Source: JAHQVV01 sp039188575 (GTDB taxonomy: Bacteria > Planctomycetota > Phycisphaerae > Phycisphaerales > Phycisphaeraceae). Taken from it: a DNA stretch of 64,000 bases. Every line of letters starts with the position of its first letter. Position 1 is the stretch's first letter. This document shows, piece after piece, positions 35,028 through 44,962 of this stretch. Position numbers and translations under genes: made by a program. The notes under the pieces were generated by a model. That model was not told the DNA's origin. It did not search any database and was given only the letters and a program-made list of their open reading frames with translations. The stretch covers positions 51,412 to 115,411 of the forward strand of contig JBCCYY010000001.1 in assembly GCA_039188575.1 (NCBI GenBank), given 5' to 3'.

Positions 35028-35033
35028 ATTCTA
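35028..35033 (-). promoter_or_regulatory. Probable -10 box of the tRNA-Arg/mnmC unit
   Basis: TAGAAT on the minus strand, 10 nt before the 5' end of tRNA-Arg(CCT). A -35 hexamer is not obvious at the usual distance. Confidence 0.5.
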
Positions 35034-35071
35034 ACAATGCGATCGGCTCAGGACACATTAGCTGATGCTGC

Positions 35072-35077
35072 TAATCT
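35072..35077 (+). promoter_or_regulatory. Probable -10 box of leaderless panE
   Basis: TAATCT ends exactly 6 nt before ATG 35084; no Shine-Dalgarno sequence. Confidence 0.6.
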
Positions 35078-35083
35078 ACGCGG

Positions 35084-36010
35084 ATGAGCGATTCGAACTT
35101 GACTTACGCGATCATCGGCAGCGGTGCGCTGGGCGGGTACTATGGTGCCCGGCTCATGCATGGCGGTGCCGAGGTGCACTTCCTTCTGCATTCTGATTAT
35201 GAACAAGTCGCCGAGCGCGGCTTAGTCGTCGATTCCACACAGCACGGGGATATCATCCTCCCAAATGTGCATGCGTACCGTGAAGTCGCCGAGATGCCAC
35301 GCTGCGATATCGTGATTGTCGGGCTTAAATCAACGAGCAATGGGTTGTTGCCTAGCTTGTTGCCACCCGTCTTAAAAGACGATGGCTGCGTGCTCACCCT
35401 TCAAAACGGTCTAGGCCCTGAGGACGATGCGGCGGCGATCGTCGGCGCGGAACGGGTGCTGGGGGGCTTGTGTTTTTTGTGCTCCAACAAAGTCGGGCCG
35501 GGGCATATCAAGCAGGACCGGTTCGACCACATCAAGCTCGGCGAGTTCTCCAAGCGAGGGATATCTGAGCGGATGCGTGCGATCGCAGCAGACTTCGAGG
35601 CCGGAGGCGTCCGCGTCCAATTGGCAGAGGACCTCGCCGCCGCACGGTGGGAGAAACTGGTCTGGAACGTGCCCTACAACGGCTTGGCGACGGTGCTGGG
35701 GGTGGACTGCTCGGCGCTAATGGAGCACGTCGAGCCCCTGGTCGCAGACCTGATGTTCGAGGTGGTCTCGTCAGCGAAGGCGGTCATCGGCCACACGATC
35801 CCTGGCGCGTTTGTCGAGACGATGCTGAATAACACGAGGCACATGGACGCGTACAAGCCTAGCATGATGATCGACCGCGAGATGGGCCGACCGATGGAGG
35901 TCGAAGCGATCTACGGCGAGCCGGTGCGGCGGGCCGAGGCGGCGGGCTGCTCAGTGCCGAAGATGCGGATGCTGTATCAGCAACTGAGGCTTCTGGATGC
36001 AAATAAATGA
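35084..36010 (+). CDS. panE: 2-dehydropantoate 2-reductase (ketopantoate reductase)
   Basis: NADPH-dependent reduction of ketopantoate to pantoate in coenzyme A synthesis. The 308-residue protein has YAIIGSGALGGYYGARLMHG (9-28) as dinucleotide-binding fold, GLKSTSNGLLPSLLPPVL and TLQNGLGPEDD of the family, the catalytic-region Lys in ARWEKLVWNVPYNGLATVLG and a C-terminal helical domain with MMIDREMGRPMEVEAIYGEP. Other members of the ApbA/PanE family reduce different 2-keto acids, so the exact substrate is inferred. Transcription is divergent from the tRNA-Arg/mnmC unit, and a hairpin just after the stop ends it. Confidence 0.9.
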   Translation: MSDSNLTYAIIGSGALGGYYGARLMHGGAEVHFLLHSDYEQVAERGLVVDSTQHGDIILPNVHAYREVAEMPRCDIVIVGLKSTSNGLLPSLLPPVLKDDGCVLTLQNGLGPEDDAAAIVGAERVLGGLCFLCSNKVGPGHIKQDRFDHIKLGEFSKRGISERMRAIAADFEAGGVRVQLAEDLAAARWEKLVWNVPYNGLATVLGVDCSALMEHVEPLVADLMFEVVSSAKAVIGHTIPGAFVETMLNNTRHMDAYKPSMMIDREMGRPMEVEAIYGEPVRRAEAAGCSVPKMRMLYQQLRLLDANK

Positions 36011-36011
36011 A

Positions 36012-36034
36012 GCCCATAGAAATACTCCATGGGC
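36012..36034 (-). terminator. Hairpin between panE and the convergent gene
   Basis: GCCCAT/ATGGGC stem with an 11-nt loop, 2 nt after panE. On the minus strand it is followed by TTCATTTATTT, so it probably terminates the secreted-protein gene at 36065 and perhaps panE as well. Confidence 0.65.
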
Positions 36035-36064
36035 CTCAAGGGGGAAGCGCAAAGCGATATGGGA

Positions 36065-37081
36065 TCAGTCCGCGAGTTCGACCTCGTTGTTGATCGCTTC
36101 TTTGGGGGTTGGGCTTGCTTCGCCGGTCAGTGTGGCGAGGACGTGCTTTACGTAGTCGCTGCGGTGCTCGCGCTTGGCCTCGGTGACGGCCTCCACGAAC
36201 TCGGCCTTATTCATCTGTCGGGACTGCAGGTAGTCGATGAACTGCAACTCGGTGATCCCTTTACGCAGGCTCGCGGCGGGCACCGCGGTGATGGTCCGCT
36301 CCGAGACCTCGACAATGATCAGTTGTAGGCCGTCGCCCTTCGCGTTTGCGGAAGGCCAGCGTGCATCCTCGTTCAGGTTCCGTGTTGAAAAGCCCTTCAC
36401 GACCCAGGTGTGCCGTGAGAACACACCGTCGCGCTGCCTGCTAGCAGCTTCCTCGCGGGCCTCAAAGCCCCAATCTAGAGCATCGTTTTCTGCCATTCGG
36501 CGCGAGGTTCTGCTGCGCCGGTTCCGGTCGCGATCACGTATGGCATCTTCGATATCCTCAAGCACCTGCCCCCAGAGTTCCTCCTTCATCTCTTTCTTCT
36601 CGTCGCGTACCGCATCCGAATCGACGAGCCAGATGTCCTCCAGTTCGACGGTCTTGTCGTCAATGATCGACTCGACCATGCCCGACCGGATGTAGCCGTA
36701 TTGCCCTACTTCGACCTCTGGGATCAGGGCGACGGCAGCAAAGGCGTCTTCCTCCGGCTTGATGAGCTTGCGCTTCTGCTCTTTCCCTCGCTCGTCTTTG
36801 AATTCCTGCTGCCAGGCGGTCTCACTGCGGTACTCGCTGACAGTCTTGCCGAGGCTGCTCGGCTTGCTACGGTCGTAGGTAGGCACACAGACGAACGCGT
36901 CGTTGTGTTCGACGAAGAACGGCGCAAAAGTCCGCCAGTTGAGGTTCCAGAGCCGTTCGATGCGGGCCTGCTCCCGCCTCTCTTCGACCGACAACTCTTC
37001 ATCCTGAGCTAGCACAGCAGGCGCAAACGTCAGAACGATCAAGAATAAAGCTATCGATTGTTTTTTGAAATGAGTCATCAT
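36065..37081 (-). CDS. Secreted protein of unknown function
   Basis: A 338-residue protein with a signal peptide cleaved after AVLAQ (about residue 25). The mature part is hydrophilic and helix-rich, with many Glu, Lys and Arg, including a strongly charged middle (RDRDRNRRSRTSRR, about 185-198). The remainder shows short beta-like stretches such as GVFSRHTWVVKGFSTRNL. No domain recognised and no lipobox. Two ATG codons are adjacent at the start; a GACAAT hexamer lies 7 nt upstream, but there is no -35. It is a single-gene unit between panE and the tig promoter. Confidence 0.75.
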   Translation of the reverse strand: MMTHFKKQSIALFLIVLTFAPAVLAQDEELSVEERREQARIERLWNLNWRTFAPFFVEHNDAFVCVPTYDRSKPSSLGKTVSEYRSETAWQQEFKDERGKEQKRKLIKPEEDAFAAVALIPEVEVGQYGYIRSGMVESIIDDKTVELEDIWLVDSDAVRDEKKEMKEELWGQVLEDIEDAIRDRDRNRRSRTSRRMAENDALDWGFEAREEAASRQRDGVFSRHTWVVKGFSTRNLNEDARWPSANAKGDGLQLIIVEVSERTITAVPAASLRKGITELQFIDYLQSRQMNKAEFVEAVTEAKREHRSDYVKHVLATLTGEASPTPKEAINNEVELAD

Positions 37082-37210
37082 GATCCAAATTGTCCGGTTT
37101 TGACGGGTTAAAGGCGTATGAATAACGCGGACCGATACGGTCTATTGCAGATTACCTGCTAGTGAAGAATTGGTTGCACGTTTGTGAAAATCAAGCCTGA
37201 GAGCGATTGC

Positions 37211-37239
37211 TTGACCACAACGCCCATTTTTGTGACAAT
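37211..37239 (+). promoter_or_regulatory. Promoter of tig
   Basis: TTGACC (37211-37216), a 17-nt spacer and GACAAT (37234-37239) form a good sigma-70-type promoter. It would give a leader of about 128 nt for trigger factor. The rest of the 292-bp gap before tig holds nothing I can name. Confidence 0.7.
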
Positions 37240-37373
37240 ACTCGGCCCGGTTGAGATACCGTCGTATGCGTGTGGGCGCTGCGGCAGGCGTGGGTCAATC
37301 GGTGCAGACACCTTCCTCCCCACGGAACCCATACACACCGCCCCACAGCAACCTTGCCCAAGGAGGCACGGAC

Positions 37374-38861
37374 ATGGCTGACGACACCGCAACCACCGAA
37401 GAAACCGAAGAAGGCCTGCAGTTCGATGTGAAGATCGAAGACGCGGGCCCGGCCTGCAAGTCTCTAACGATCACGATTCCAGAGGATCAGATCAAGGACA
37501 AGATCGAAGATAGCTACGGCTCGCTCGAAGACGAAGCGGTGCTGCCCGGTTTCCGCCGTGGCCGGGCGCCCCGTCGGCTTCTGGAGAAGCGCTTCGCAGG
37601 CCACGTCCGCGATGACGTCAAAAATCAGTTGCTCAGCGAGAGCTACACCAAGGCCATCGAAGACAACGGGCTCGACCCCCTGAGCGATCCGCAGGTCGAC
37701 GACGCGGAGAACCTTGAATTGCCCAAATCCGGCGACCTGACTTTCACCGTGAAGGTTGAAGTGACGCCCGATGTTATGCTGCCGGGCTACGACACCCTCG
37801 AAGTCAACAAAACGGTCACGACCGTGGGCGACAGCGATGTCGACGATGAGATCGAGCGGATGTGCCAGCAGAGCGGCAAGCCGACCGAGCCCGAGAACGC
37901 AACGATCGAAGAGGGCGACTACGCGGGTGTGGATGTCAAGATCTACGCGGGCGACAAGATCGAAGACGATGCCGAGCCGATCCAAGAAGTCCCGCTGGAC
38001 CACGTACTGGTTAACGGCGAGTCTGCGGAATACAAGGGGCACGTCGCGGGCATCGTCGTCGACGACCTCGGAAAGCAGCTCACGGGAAAGACCTCTGGCG
38101 ACGAGATCGTGATCTCGATGACCGGCCCCGCCGCACACGAAAATGAAGCGATCCGCGACCAGACGATCACGATCAAGCTGACCATCGGCACAGTCCACCG
38201 GATCGAGCCGGCGACGGTTGAATCGATCACCGAGCAGATGGGCTTGGGCAGCGAAGACGAATTGAAGGAGCGCGTGAAGACGATGCTCGAGCAACGTGCC
38301 GAACAGAACACCCAGGCCGACCTTTATCAGCAGTTGACCGATGCGTTGGTTGAGAAGGTCGAGCTTGAACTACCCAAAGGCATCACCGACCAACAGGCCG
38401 CCCGTGTGCTCAACCGCCAGGGCATGGAGATGCTCTACCGTGGCATGCCCGAAGAAGAGGTAAAGGCCAAGCTGGCCGAGATGCGTGGCGAGAGTGAAGA
38501 TCAGGCCGTCCGCCAGCTCAAACAGTTCTTCATCCTCGACAAAGCCAGCAAGGACCTGGAGATCGATGTGGATGAGCAGGAGCTCAACGGCCGGATCGCG
38601 ATGATGGCGATGCAGCAGGGTCGACGCCCCGACAAGCTCCGCCAGGAGATGTCCAAGCAGGGTCAGATCGAACAGCTCTACCTGCAACTGCGCGAGCAGA
38701 AGACGCTGGACAAGATCCTTGAGTCGGCGAAGGTGACTGAAGTCGAGGGCGAGAAGTCTGAAGACGCCAAGACCGTGGCGAAAAAGACAACCAAGAAAAA
38801 AACGACTAAGAAGAAAACCACAAAGAAAAAGACGACTGCGAAGAAAACTGAAGACGAATAA
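37374..38861 (+). CDS. tig: Trigger factor with Lys/Thr-rich tail
   Basis: Ribosome-bound chaperone and peptidyl-prolyl isomerase that meets nascent chains at the tunnel exit. The 495 residues comprise an N-terminal ribosome-binding domain with the signature LPGFRRGRAPRRLLEKRF, the FKBP-like domain (about 165-255) and a helical C-terminal domain (to about 455). The final 35 residues are a repeat of KKTTKKKTT units ending in EDE, which trigger factors usually lack. ATG 37374 has the strong site AAGGAGG; the open frame upstream to 37251 is leader. A classical terminator follows. The canonical tig-clpP-clpX order is changed: a small membrane protein gene stands where clpP is expected. Confidence 0.95.
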   Translation: MADDTATTEETEEGLQFDVKIEDAGPACKSLTITIPEDQIKDKIEDSYGSLEDEAVLPGFRRGRAPRRLLEKRFAGHVRDDVKNQLLSESYTKAIEDNGLDPLSDPQVDDAENLELPKSGDLTFTVKVEVTPDVMLPGYDTLEVNKTVTTVGDSDVDDEIERMCQQSGKPTEPENATIEEGDYAGVDVKIYAGDKIEDDAEPIQEVPLDHVLVNGESAEYKGHVAGIVVDDLGKQLTGKTSGDEIVISMTGPAAHENEAIRDQTITIKLTIGTVHRIEPATVESITEQMGLGSEDELKERVKTMLEQRAEQNTQADLYQQLTDALVEKVELELPKGITDQQAARVLNRQGMEMLYRGMPEEEVKAKLAEMRGESEDQAVRQLKQFFILDKASKDLEIDVDEQELNGRIAMMAMQQGRRPDKLRQEMSKQGQIEQLYLQLREQKTLDKILESAKVTEVEGEKSEDAKTVAKKTTKKKTTKKKTTKKKTTAKKTEDE

Positions 38862-38890
38862 GCAGCAGTAATCAATATGAACCCACATTA

Positions 38891-38915
38891 CCCCCACCCC
38901 TTGGTGGGGGTTTTT
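38891..38915 (+). terminator. Intrinsic terminator of tig
   Basis: CCCCCACC/GGTGGGGG with a CCTT loop and TTTTT; a textbook terminator 29 nt after the stop. Confidence 0.95.
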
Positions 38916-38928
38916 CATGGGGAGGTGC

Positions 38929-38934
38929 TAAGAT
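38929..38934 (+). promoter_or_regulatory. Probable -10 box of the gene at 38941
   Basis: TAAGAT ends exactly 6 nt before ATG 38941. The -35 region would fall inside the tig terminator, so the two signals are packed together. Confidence 0.55.
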
Positions 38935-38940
38935 AGAGGC

Positions 38941-39360
38941 ATGATAAGCGGTGTCGCACAACCCGCCCTACTCCTGGCCGATCCCAAGACATTTGCCTCG
39001 GAGATCTACTTCTGGCTAGGCGTGATTGTCGTCTTAGCGTTCATTCTGGGCATGATCGCGTTTTGGCTGCGGAAGAAGCTGATGTCGCCATATGACGACC
39101 AGCCTCCGATGGGCTTTACGCTGAAAGACCTGCGGACGATGCACGCTCAGGGACAACTCAGCGACGAGGAACTGGCAGCGGCCGAGGAAAAGGCCCGGGA
39201 CCGCACACGCTCGCACTACCTGGGGAATGAAACCGTGGCCGAGGAAGAACCTGAAGATATTGGGCACGTCTCGATTGGCGACAACGACGCGTTGGACAGC
39301 GGGACCGAGAACATCGACGGGTCCTCCGATAAGAACCCCGGTCAAGAGCCGAGCCCGTAA
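38941..39360 (+). CDS. Small single-pass membrane protein with SHOCT-like segment
   Basis: A 139-residue protein: N-terminal hydrophobic stretch and a membrane helix (about 23-46), then MGFTLKDLRTMHAQGQLSDEELAAAEEK (about 58-85, quoted in part), which resembles the short SHOCT motif of small membrane-associated proteins, then an acidic disordered tail. Function unknown. Translation probably leaderless. It occupies the place between tig and clpX where clpP normally lies. The 249 bp downstream to clpX contain no gene; TATGAT near 39419 could be the clpX -10. Confidence 0.72.
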   Translation: MISGVAQPALLLADPKTFASEIYFWLGVIVVLAFILGMIAFWLRKKLMSPYDDQPPMGFTLKDLRTMHAQGQLSDEELAAAEEKARDRTRSHYLGNETVAEEEPEDIGHVSIGDNDALDSGTENIDGSSDKNPGQEPSP

Positions 39361-39609
39361 ATCCCGTATTTTAGAGTGAAAACCGATCATTTCCGCTAGA
39401 CGAGAATAGGAATTGGGTTATGATCCTTGGAACGGTTGGCCGGTGTGAGTCGGGCTGGCCAGGAGATTGATCGGCGGCATGTGCCGGAGCGGGCTAACGG
39501 CCGATCTGAATCTGGACGATGGTTTCGTGGAGACCTCTACTGGGCCACCGGTGAGGGTCCTTGATTTCACTCGGAGGCGGCTTAGGTCGCGGTAGGTAAA
39601 GGCAAGTCA

Positions 39610-40914
<1,305 letters not shown>

Positions 40915-40974
40915 TCGGCTCAAGACGCTGACCCGGGTACAAATGCCCGGCCTCGGCGGATGCGTGACCCTCAC

Positions 40975-40996
40975 AACCCGCCCCTGGCGGGTTTTT
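40975..40996 (+). terminator. Intrinsic terminator of clpX
   Basis: ACCCGCC/GGCGGGT with a 3-nt loop and six T, about 60 nt after the stop. Confidence 0.93.
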
Positions 40997-41094
40997 TCAT
41001 GCCCGATCCGGAAATCCACCCGCCACGTAAAACGTCCCTAGGATAAGCTTTACTCAACCCTACTCCGCCCCCAACACGCCCAAGAGGTGCCCCT

Positions 41095-43290
41095 TTGATC
41101 CGATCCGGCAAGCTCTCCATCGCACTGAAGTCCACCACAGCTGCCGCCCTGCTGCTCGCTGCTTGTTCACAAGCAGTCCCCAACGCCAAGGCCGTTGCAC
41201 AGCAGCCGGTCATTGCGGAACAGGCGCTGTCTGAGCAGATCGTCGACCTCGCTGAGCGTGGCAAATTTGCCGAACTAGCCCACGTGGTTGACACGCTTCC
41301 CGAGAGCCCTGAGGCCAAGTCTCTCGACGCGACGATTGAGCTCTACCTCGAGCACCTCAAGGACCGCAAGGCCACCAAGCTCGAAGCCCATAACGAGGCC
41401 CTCGAAGAGGCCTTCAAGCTCATCGGCGAGGTCAAGCCCGAAGAGGCGATGATTAAGGTCATCGAGGCCCACTCGCTGGCGGAAGACCCGGACCAACTAC
41501 TCGTCGAGGAACGCGTCGCCGATTTGATCCAGACCGTCACGGGCAAGGCCGAGAAGGCCTACGCCGCAAACGATTTTGTCGAATCGCTGAGTCTGTACCG
41601 CCTGCTCGATCTGCTCTACGAAGACACCCGCGAGTACAAGAAGCAGTTCGACGCTGCTTCGACCCACGTACGCGTGCTCCAGCTCTACAACCCCCAGCTG
41701 CTCCGCGATCTGTACAAGCAGCGGGCCGAGCGTCTCGGCAATGAAGACCAGCTCGAACTCTTCGAAGAGGCCGAGAACCAGGAGGTCGAAGACTGGACGA
41801 TCAAGCTCGATGGGATCAAAACCTCGATGCTCGGCCAGGTCTTCGCACACGCCGCGACCCGGCACATCGACCGGGACGGCTACGTTGACCTCGTCCGTGG
41901 TTCCGCCAAGAGCCTGTCGATCATGATCCAGACCGACGGCCTCGAAGCGGTCTTCGAAAACCTGAGCGATGAGCGCAAAGTCACCGCGATGCAAACCAAG
42001 CTCAATGAAGTCCTCGAGGACCTCGAGCGTCCCGGGCGAAACCTCAACCGCGCGAACGCGATGGCGGTCATCGCCGACATCATGCAGACCAACCTTGAGA
42101 CAATCGGCCTGCCCGAAGAAGTCGTCGTGTACGAGTTGACCCAGGGTGCATGCAACGAGCTCGACCAGTTCACCGCGCCGATCTGGCCTGAAGAACTCAA
42201 GCAGTTCGCCCGCACCATGTCTGGCAACTTCGTCGGCATCGGCGTACAGATCCAGAAGATCGATGGCAAGCTGACCGTCGTCACGCCGCTGGAAGGCACC
42301 CCCGCCATGAAAGCCGGGCTCAAGGCCAACGATATTATCGCCAAGGTCGAGGGCGTCCCCACCGGCACCTGGACCGTCGACAAGGCCGTCCGCGAGATAA
42401 CCGGCCCGGAGAACACCAAGGTCAACCTGACCATGCTGCGTGAAGGAAAAGAGCCCTTCGACGTCACCATCACCCGCAAAAAGATCGAGATCGAGTCGAT
42501 CAAGGGCTTCGCCCACCGCGATTCGGGAGGCTGGGACTACTGGGTCGACAAAGAGGCTGGTATCGGCTACATCCGCATGACACAGTTCCTCCGACAGACC
42601 GCGGACGACATGGACAAGGCTGTTCAGCAACTCCAGCGCGAAGGCAACCTCAAGTCCATCGTGCTCGACCTGCGGTTCAACCCCGGCGGGCTGCTGTCGA
42701 CCGCGATCGGGGTCGTTGATCGCTTCATCGACCGTGGCCGTATCGTCTCCACGGTCAACGCCGAGGGTATCACGACCACCAGCCAGTCCGCGAGCCGTCG
42801 AAACACCTACGACGACGATATCCAGCTGATCATCCTGATCAACCAGGGCTCGGCGTCCGCATCCGAAATCGTCTCCGGCGCGCTGCAGGACTACGAACGC
42901 GCCATCGTGCTCGGCGAGAACTCCTACGGCAAGGGCTCGGTCCAGGACATCTTCCCGCTCGGCCGTGGCGAAGCGCTCTTCAAGTGCACAACACAGTACT
43001 ACCAGTTGCCCAAGGGTGCGATCATTCACCGCAAGGACGACTCAACCGAGTGGGGCATCCAGCCAGACCTGGAAGTCAAGATGACCAACGCCGAGGTCGC
43101 CGACTGGCTCGAAGCCCGCAGAGACGCTGACATCCTGATCGACCCCGAAGATCGCGACCCCGAGAACCCGCAGACCGATCCGAAAGACATCCTCGCCGAT
43201 GGTCTTGACCCGCAGCTCGAGGCGGCGGTGCTGCTACTCAAAGCGAAGCAGCTCAGCAGCAACGTGGAGTTGGCTCGCAAGGGTGAGTAA
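41095..43290 (+). CDS. S41 family carboxyl-terminal processing protease, lipoprotein
   Basis: Periplasmic PDZ protease that trims substrates from their C-termini. The 731-residue protein has a signal peptide with lipobox LLAAC (Cys24), a long N-terminal helical region (about 35-370) unlike standard CtpA, a PDZ domain (about 375-460; VVTPLEGTPAMKAGLKANDI) and the S41 catalytic domain (about 470-660). The catalytic Ser lies in NQGSASASEIVSGAL and the Lys in GENSYGKGSVQDIF, so it should be active. A disordered acidic tail ends it. TTG 41095 with GAGGTG 5-10 nt upstream is used. The extended helical part may be a TPR-like docking region. Confidence 0.93.
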   Translation: MIRSGKLSIALKSTTAAALLLAACSQAVPNAKAVAQQPVIAEQALSEQIVDLAERGKFAELAHVVDTLPESPEAKSLDATIELYLEHLKDRKATKLEAHNEALEEAFKLIGEVKPEEAMIKVIEAHSLAEDPDQLLVEERVADLIQTVTGKAEKAYAANDFVESLSLYRLLDLLYEDTREYKKQFDAASTHVRVLQLYNPQLLRDLYKQRAERLGNEDQLELFEEAENQEVEDWTIKLDGIKTSMLGQVFAHAATRHIDRDGYVDLVRGSAKSLSIMIQTDGLEAVFENLSDERKVTAMQTKLNEVLEDLERPGRNLNRANAMAVIADIMQTNLETIGLPEEVVVYELTQGACNELDQFTAPIWPEELKQFARTMSGNFVGIGVQIQKIDGKLTVVTPLEGTPAMKAGLKANDIIAKVEGVPTGTWTVDKAVREITGPENTKVNLTMLREGKEPFDVTITRKKIEIESIKGFAHRDSGGWDYWVDKEAGIGYIRMTQFLRQTADDMDKAVQQLQREGNLKSIVLDLRFNPGGLLSTAIGVVDRFIDRGRIVSTVNAEGITTTSQSASRRNTYDDDIQLIILINQGSASASEIVSGALQDYERAIVLGENSYGKGSVQDIFPLGRGEALFKCTTQYYQLPKGAIIHRKDDSTEWGIQPDLEVKMTNAEVADWLEARRDADILIDPEDRDPENPQTDPKDILADGLDPQLEAAVLLLKAKQLSSNVELARKGE

Positions 43291-43348
43291 CCATTATTCA
43301 AAGGCGTGCTTGCGTTTAATCTGAACCAGATAACTAATCTCGCGTCGA

Positions 43349-43837
43349 ATGAACGACACCTACCTTGTGATCTTTGCAGTGATAGCGATTGCTATTGGTG
43401 CCTTTGCTGTGGGCTTTTTGAAATATGAGTCAAAAGCGAAGCAAAATAGTATCGAATCAATAAAAGATGACTTCCTCCAGAAAGAATCGTATCTGCGAGT
43501 TAATTATCAGCAGAAAGTCAATGGAGAGAAGGAAGAGTTAGAGTTTGTAGTTGAATGGCCTGAATTACATGCAGCCGTCGATCTCAAAGAATTTAGCCAT
43601 GGCTGGTTCGTTATACGCCCAATGACCGTGAACGCCAGATTACTTGATGATGCTGAGCAACGCTGGGTACCAGATCAATGCCACGCTGTTTACATCAAGC
43701 TGCCTTCTCGTGAATGGCGTGCCTCAGGATTCATTATTCGTTCAGGTGACAGAGTAAATCCCGAGAAAGAGGCCAGGGCTTTACTGAAACAAGCATTCGA
43801 TGGATTGCCAATAAATGGCAACAAGAATGGTTCATAG
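43349..43837 (+). CDS. Low-GC membrane-anchored protein, unknown
   Basis: A 162-residue protein with one N-terminal membrane helix (about 5-25), a short coiled stretch with many Lys and Gln, and a soluble domain rich in beta strands (about 48-150; EELEFVVEWPELHAAVDLKE). No homologue recognised. The DNA is clearly AT-richer than its neighbours: 43381-43440 contains 25 G+C in 60. Together with unusual codon choice this suggests recent transfer. A TAATCT hexamer ends 8 nt before the ATG. It stands between the S41 protease and aroC. Confidence 0.7.
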   Translation: MNDTYLVIFAVIAIAIGAFAVGFLKYESKAKQNSIESIKDDFLQKESYLRVNYQQKVNGEKEELEFVVEWPELHAAVDLKEFSHGWFVIRPMTVNARLLDDAEQRWVPDQCHAVYIKLPSREWRASGFIIRSGDRVNPEKEARALLKQAFDGLPINGNKNGS

Positions 43838-43853
43838 CTAAAATGTTCTGCTT

Positions 43854-44951
43854 ATGGCAGGCTCTACCTTCGGCACCCTCTTCCGCGTCACGACCGCCGG
43901 CGAATCGCACGGCCCGGGCAATGTCTGCATTGTCGACGGCTGCCCGCCCGGCTTGGAGCTCTCCGAAGACGACCTGATCCCCGACCTGCAACGCCGAAAG
44001 CCCGGGCAGTCCCGCATCGTCAGCCCGCGCAAGGAGGACGACCACCCCGAGATCCTCTCCGGCGTCTTCGAGGGCAAGACGACCGGCACACCCATCGCCA
44101 TCCTGATCCGAAACAAGGACCAACGCTCCCAGGACTACGGCGACATCAAGGACAAGTACCGGCCCGGCCACGCCGACTTCACCTTCGACGCCAAGTTCGG
44201 CTTCCGCGACTACCGCGGCGGCGGGCGTTCCTCGGCACGCGAGACGACTGTTCGCGTCGCTGCCGCGGCGATCGCTAAGAAACTGCTCAATGTAACCCAC
44301 GGCATCGAGGTCATTGGCTACGTCGATCAAGTAGGTGAACTGCGGGCGACCGACATCGATCCCGCCTCGGTCACACTCGATCAAGTCGAGGCCAACCCCG
44401 TGCGCTGCCCGGACCCGGTCATGGCCGAGCAGATGGAAGATCTGATCAAGCAGGTCCGCAAAGAGCAGGACTCGATCGGCGGAGCGTCGACCATCGTCGC
44501 GACGGGTGTCCCCGCGGGCTGGGGCGAGCCGGTGTTCGACAAGCTCAAGGCCGACCTGGGCAAGGCGATGTTCTCTTTGCCGGCCGTGATGGGGGTCGAG
44601 TACGGTCAGGGCTTCGGCGTCGTGGCCGCAAGAGGGACCGAGCACTGCGACACGTTCATTCCCGACAGCAAAAAGGCACCACCCATCGGCACGTCGTCCA
44701 ACCGCCACGGCGGGATGCTCGGCGGGATCTCCTCGGGCCTGCCGATCGTCATGCGGTGCGCCATCAAACCGACCAGCAGCATCCCGCAGGACCGCCCCAC
44801 CGTTGATAACCGGGGCAACGAAACCACGATCGCCACCCGCGGCCGGCACGACCCCTGCCTGCTACCCAGGTTCATCCCGATGGGCGAGGCGATGATGGCA
44901 CTCGTGCTTGCAGATCACATGCTCCGTCAGCGGGCGGGCGCTTCAGCCTAA
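43854..44951 (+). CDS. aroC: Chorismate synthase
   Basis: Last step of the shikimate pathway; makes chorismate from EPSP with reduced FMN. The 365-residue protein has all signatures: TAGESHGPGNVCIVDGCPPG (13-32), the RRKPGQSRIVSPRKE region, GGGRSSARETTVRVAAAAIA and the C-terminal RHDPCLLPR. Length is typical. A TAAAAT hexamer ends 9 nt before the ATG and no Shine-Dalgarno is present, so the leader is very short. Three small genes follow at close distance: a 52-residue basic peptide, whose ribosome site overlaps the aroC stop, a zinc-ribbon protein and a YiiX-type lipoprotein. Confidence 0.97.
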   Translation: MAGSTFGTLFRVTTAGESHGPGNVCIVDGCPPGLELSEDDLIPDLQRRKPGQSRIVSPRKEDDHPEILSGVFEGKTTGTPIAILIRNKDQRSQDYGDIKDKYRPGHADFTFDAKFGFRDYRGGGRSSARETTVRVAAAAIAKKLLNVTHGIEVIGYVDQVGELRATDIDPASVTLDQVEANPVRCPDPVMAEQMEDLIKQVRKEQDSIGGASTIVATGVPAGWGEPVFDKLKADLGKAMFSLPAVMGVEYGQGFGVVAARGTEHCDTFIPDSKKAPPIGTSSNRHGGMLGGISSGLPIVMRCAIKPTSSIPQDRPTVDNRGNETTIATRGRHDPCLLPRFIPMGEAMMALVLADHMLRQRAGASA

Positions 44952-44962
44952 GGAGGATGCCG

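Noticed and set aside
37251..37373. N-terminal extension of trigger factor
   Set aside because: The 41 extra residues lie downstream of the promoter but upstream of a strong AAGGAGG and the family start, so they are leader.
41497..43029. 510-codon frame opposite the S41 protease gene
   Set aside because: Shadow of a gene with an intact catalytic Ser/Lys pair; no ribosome site.
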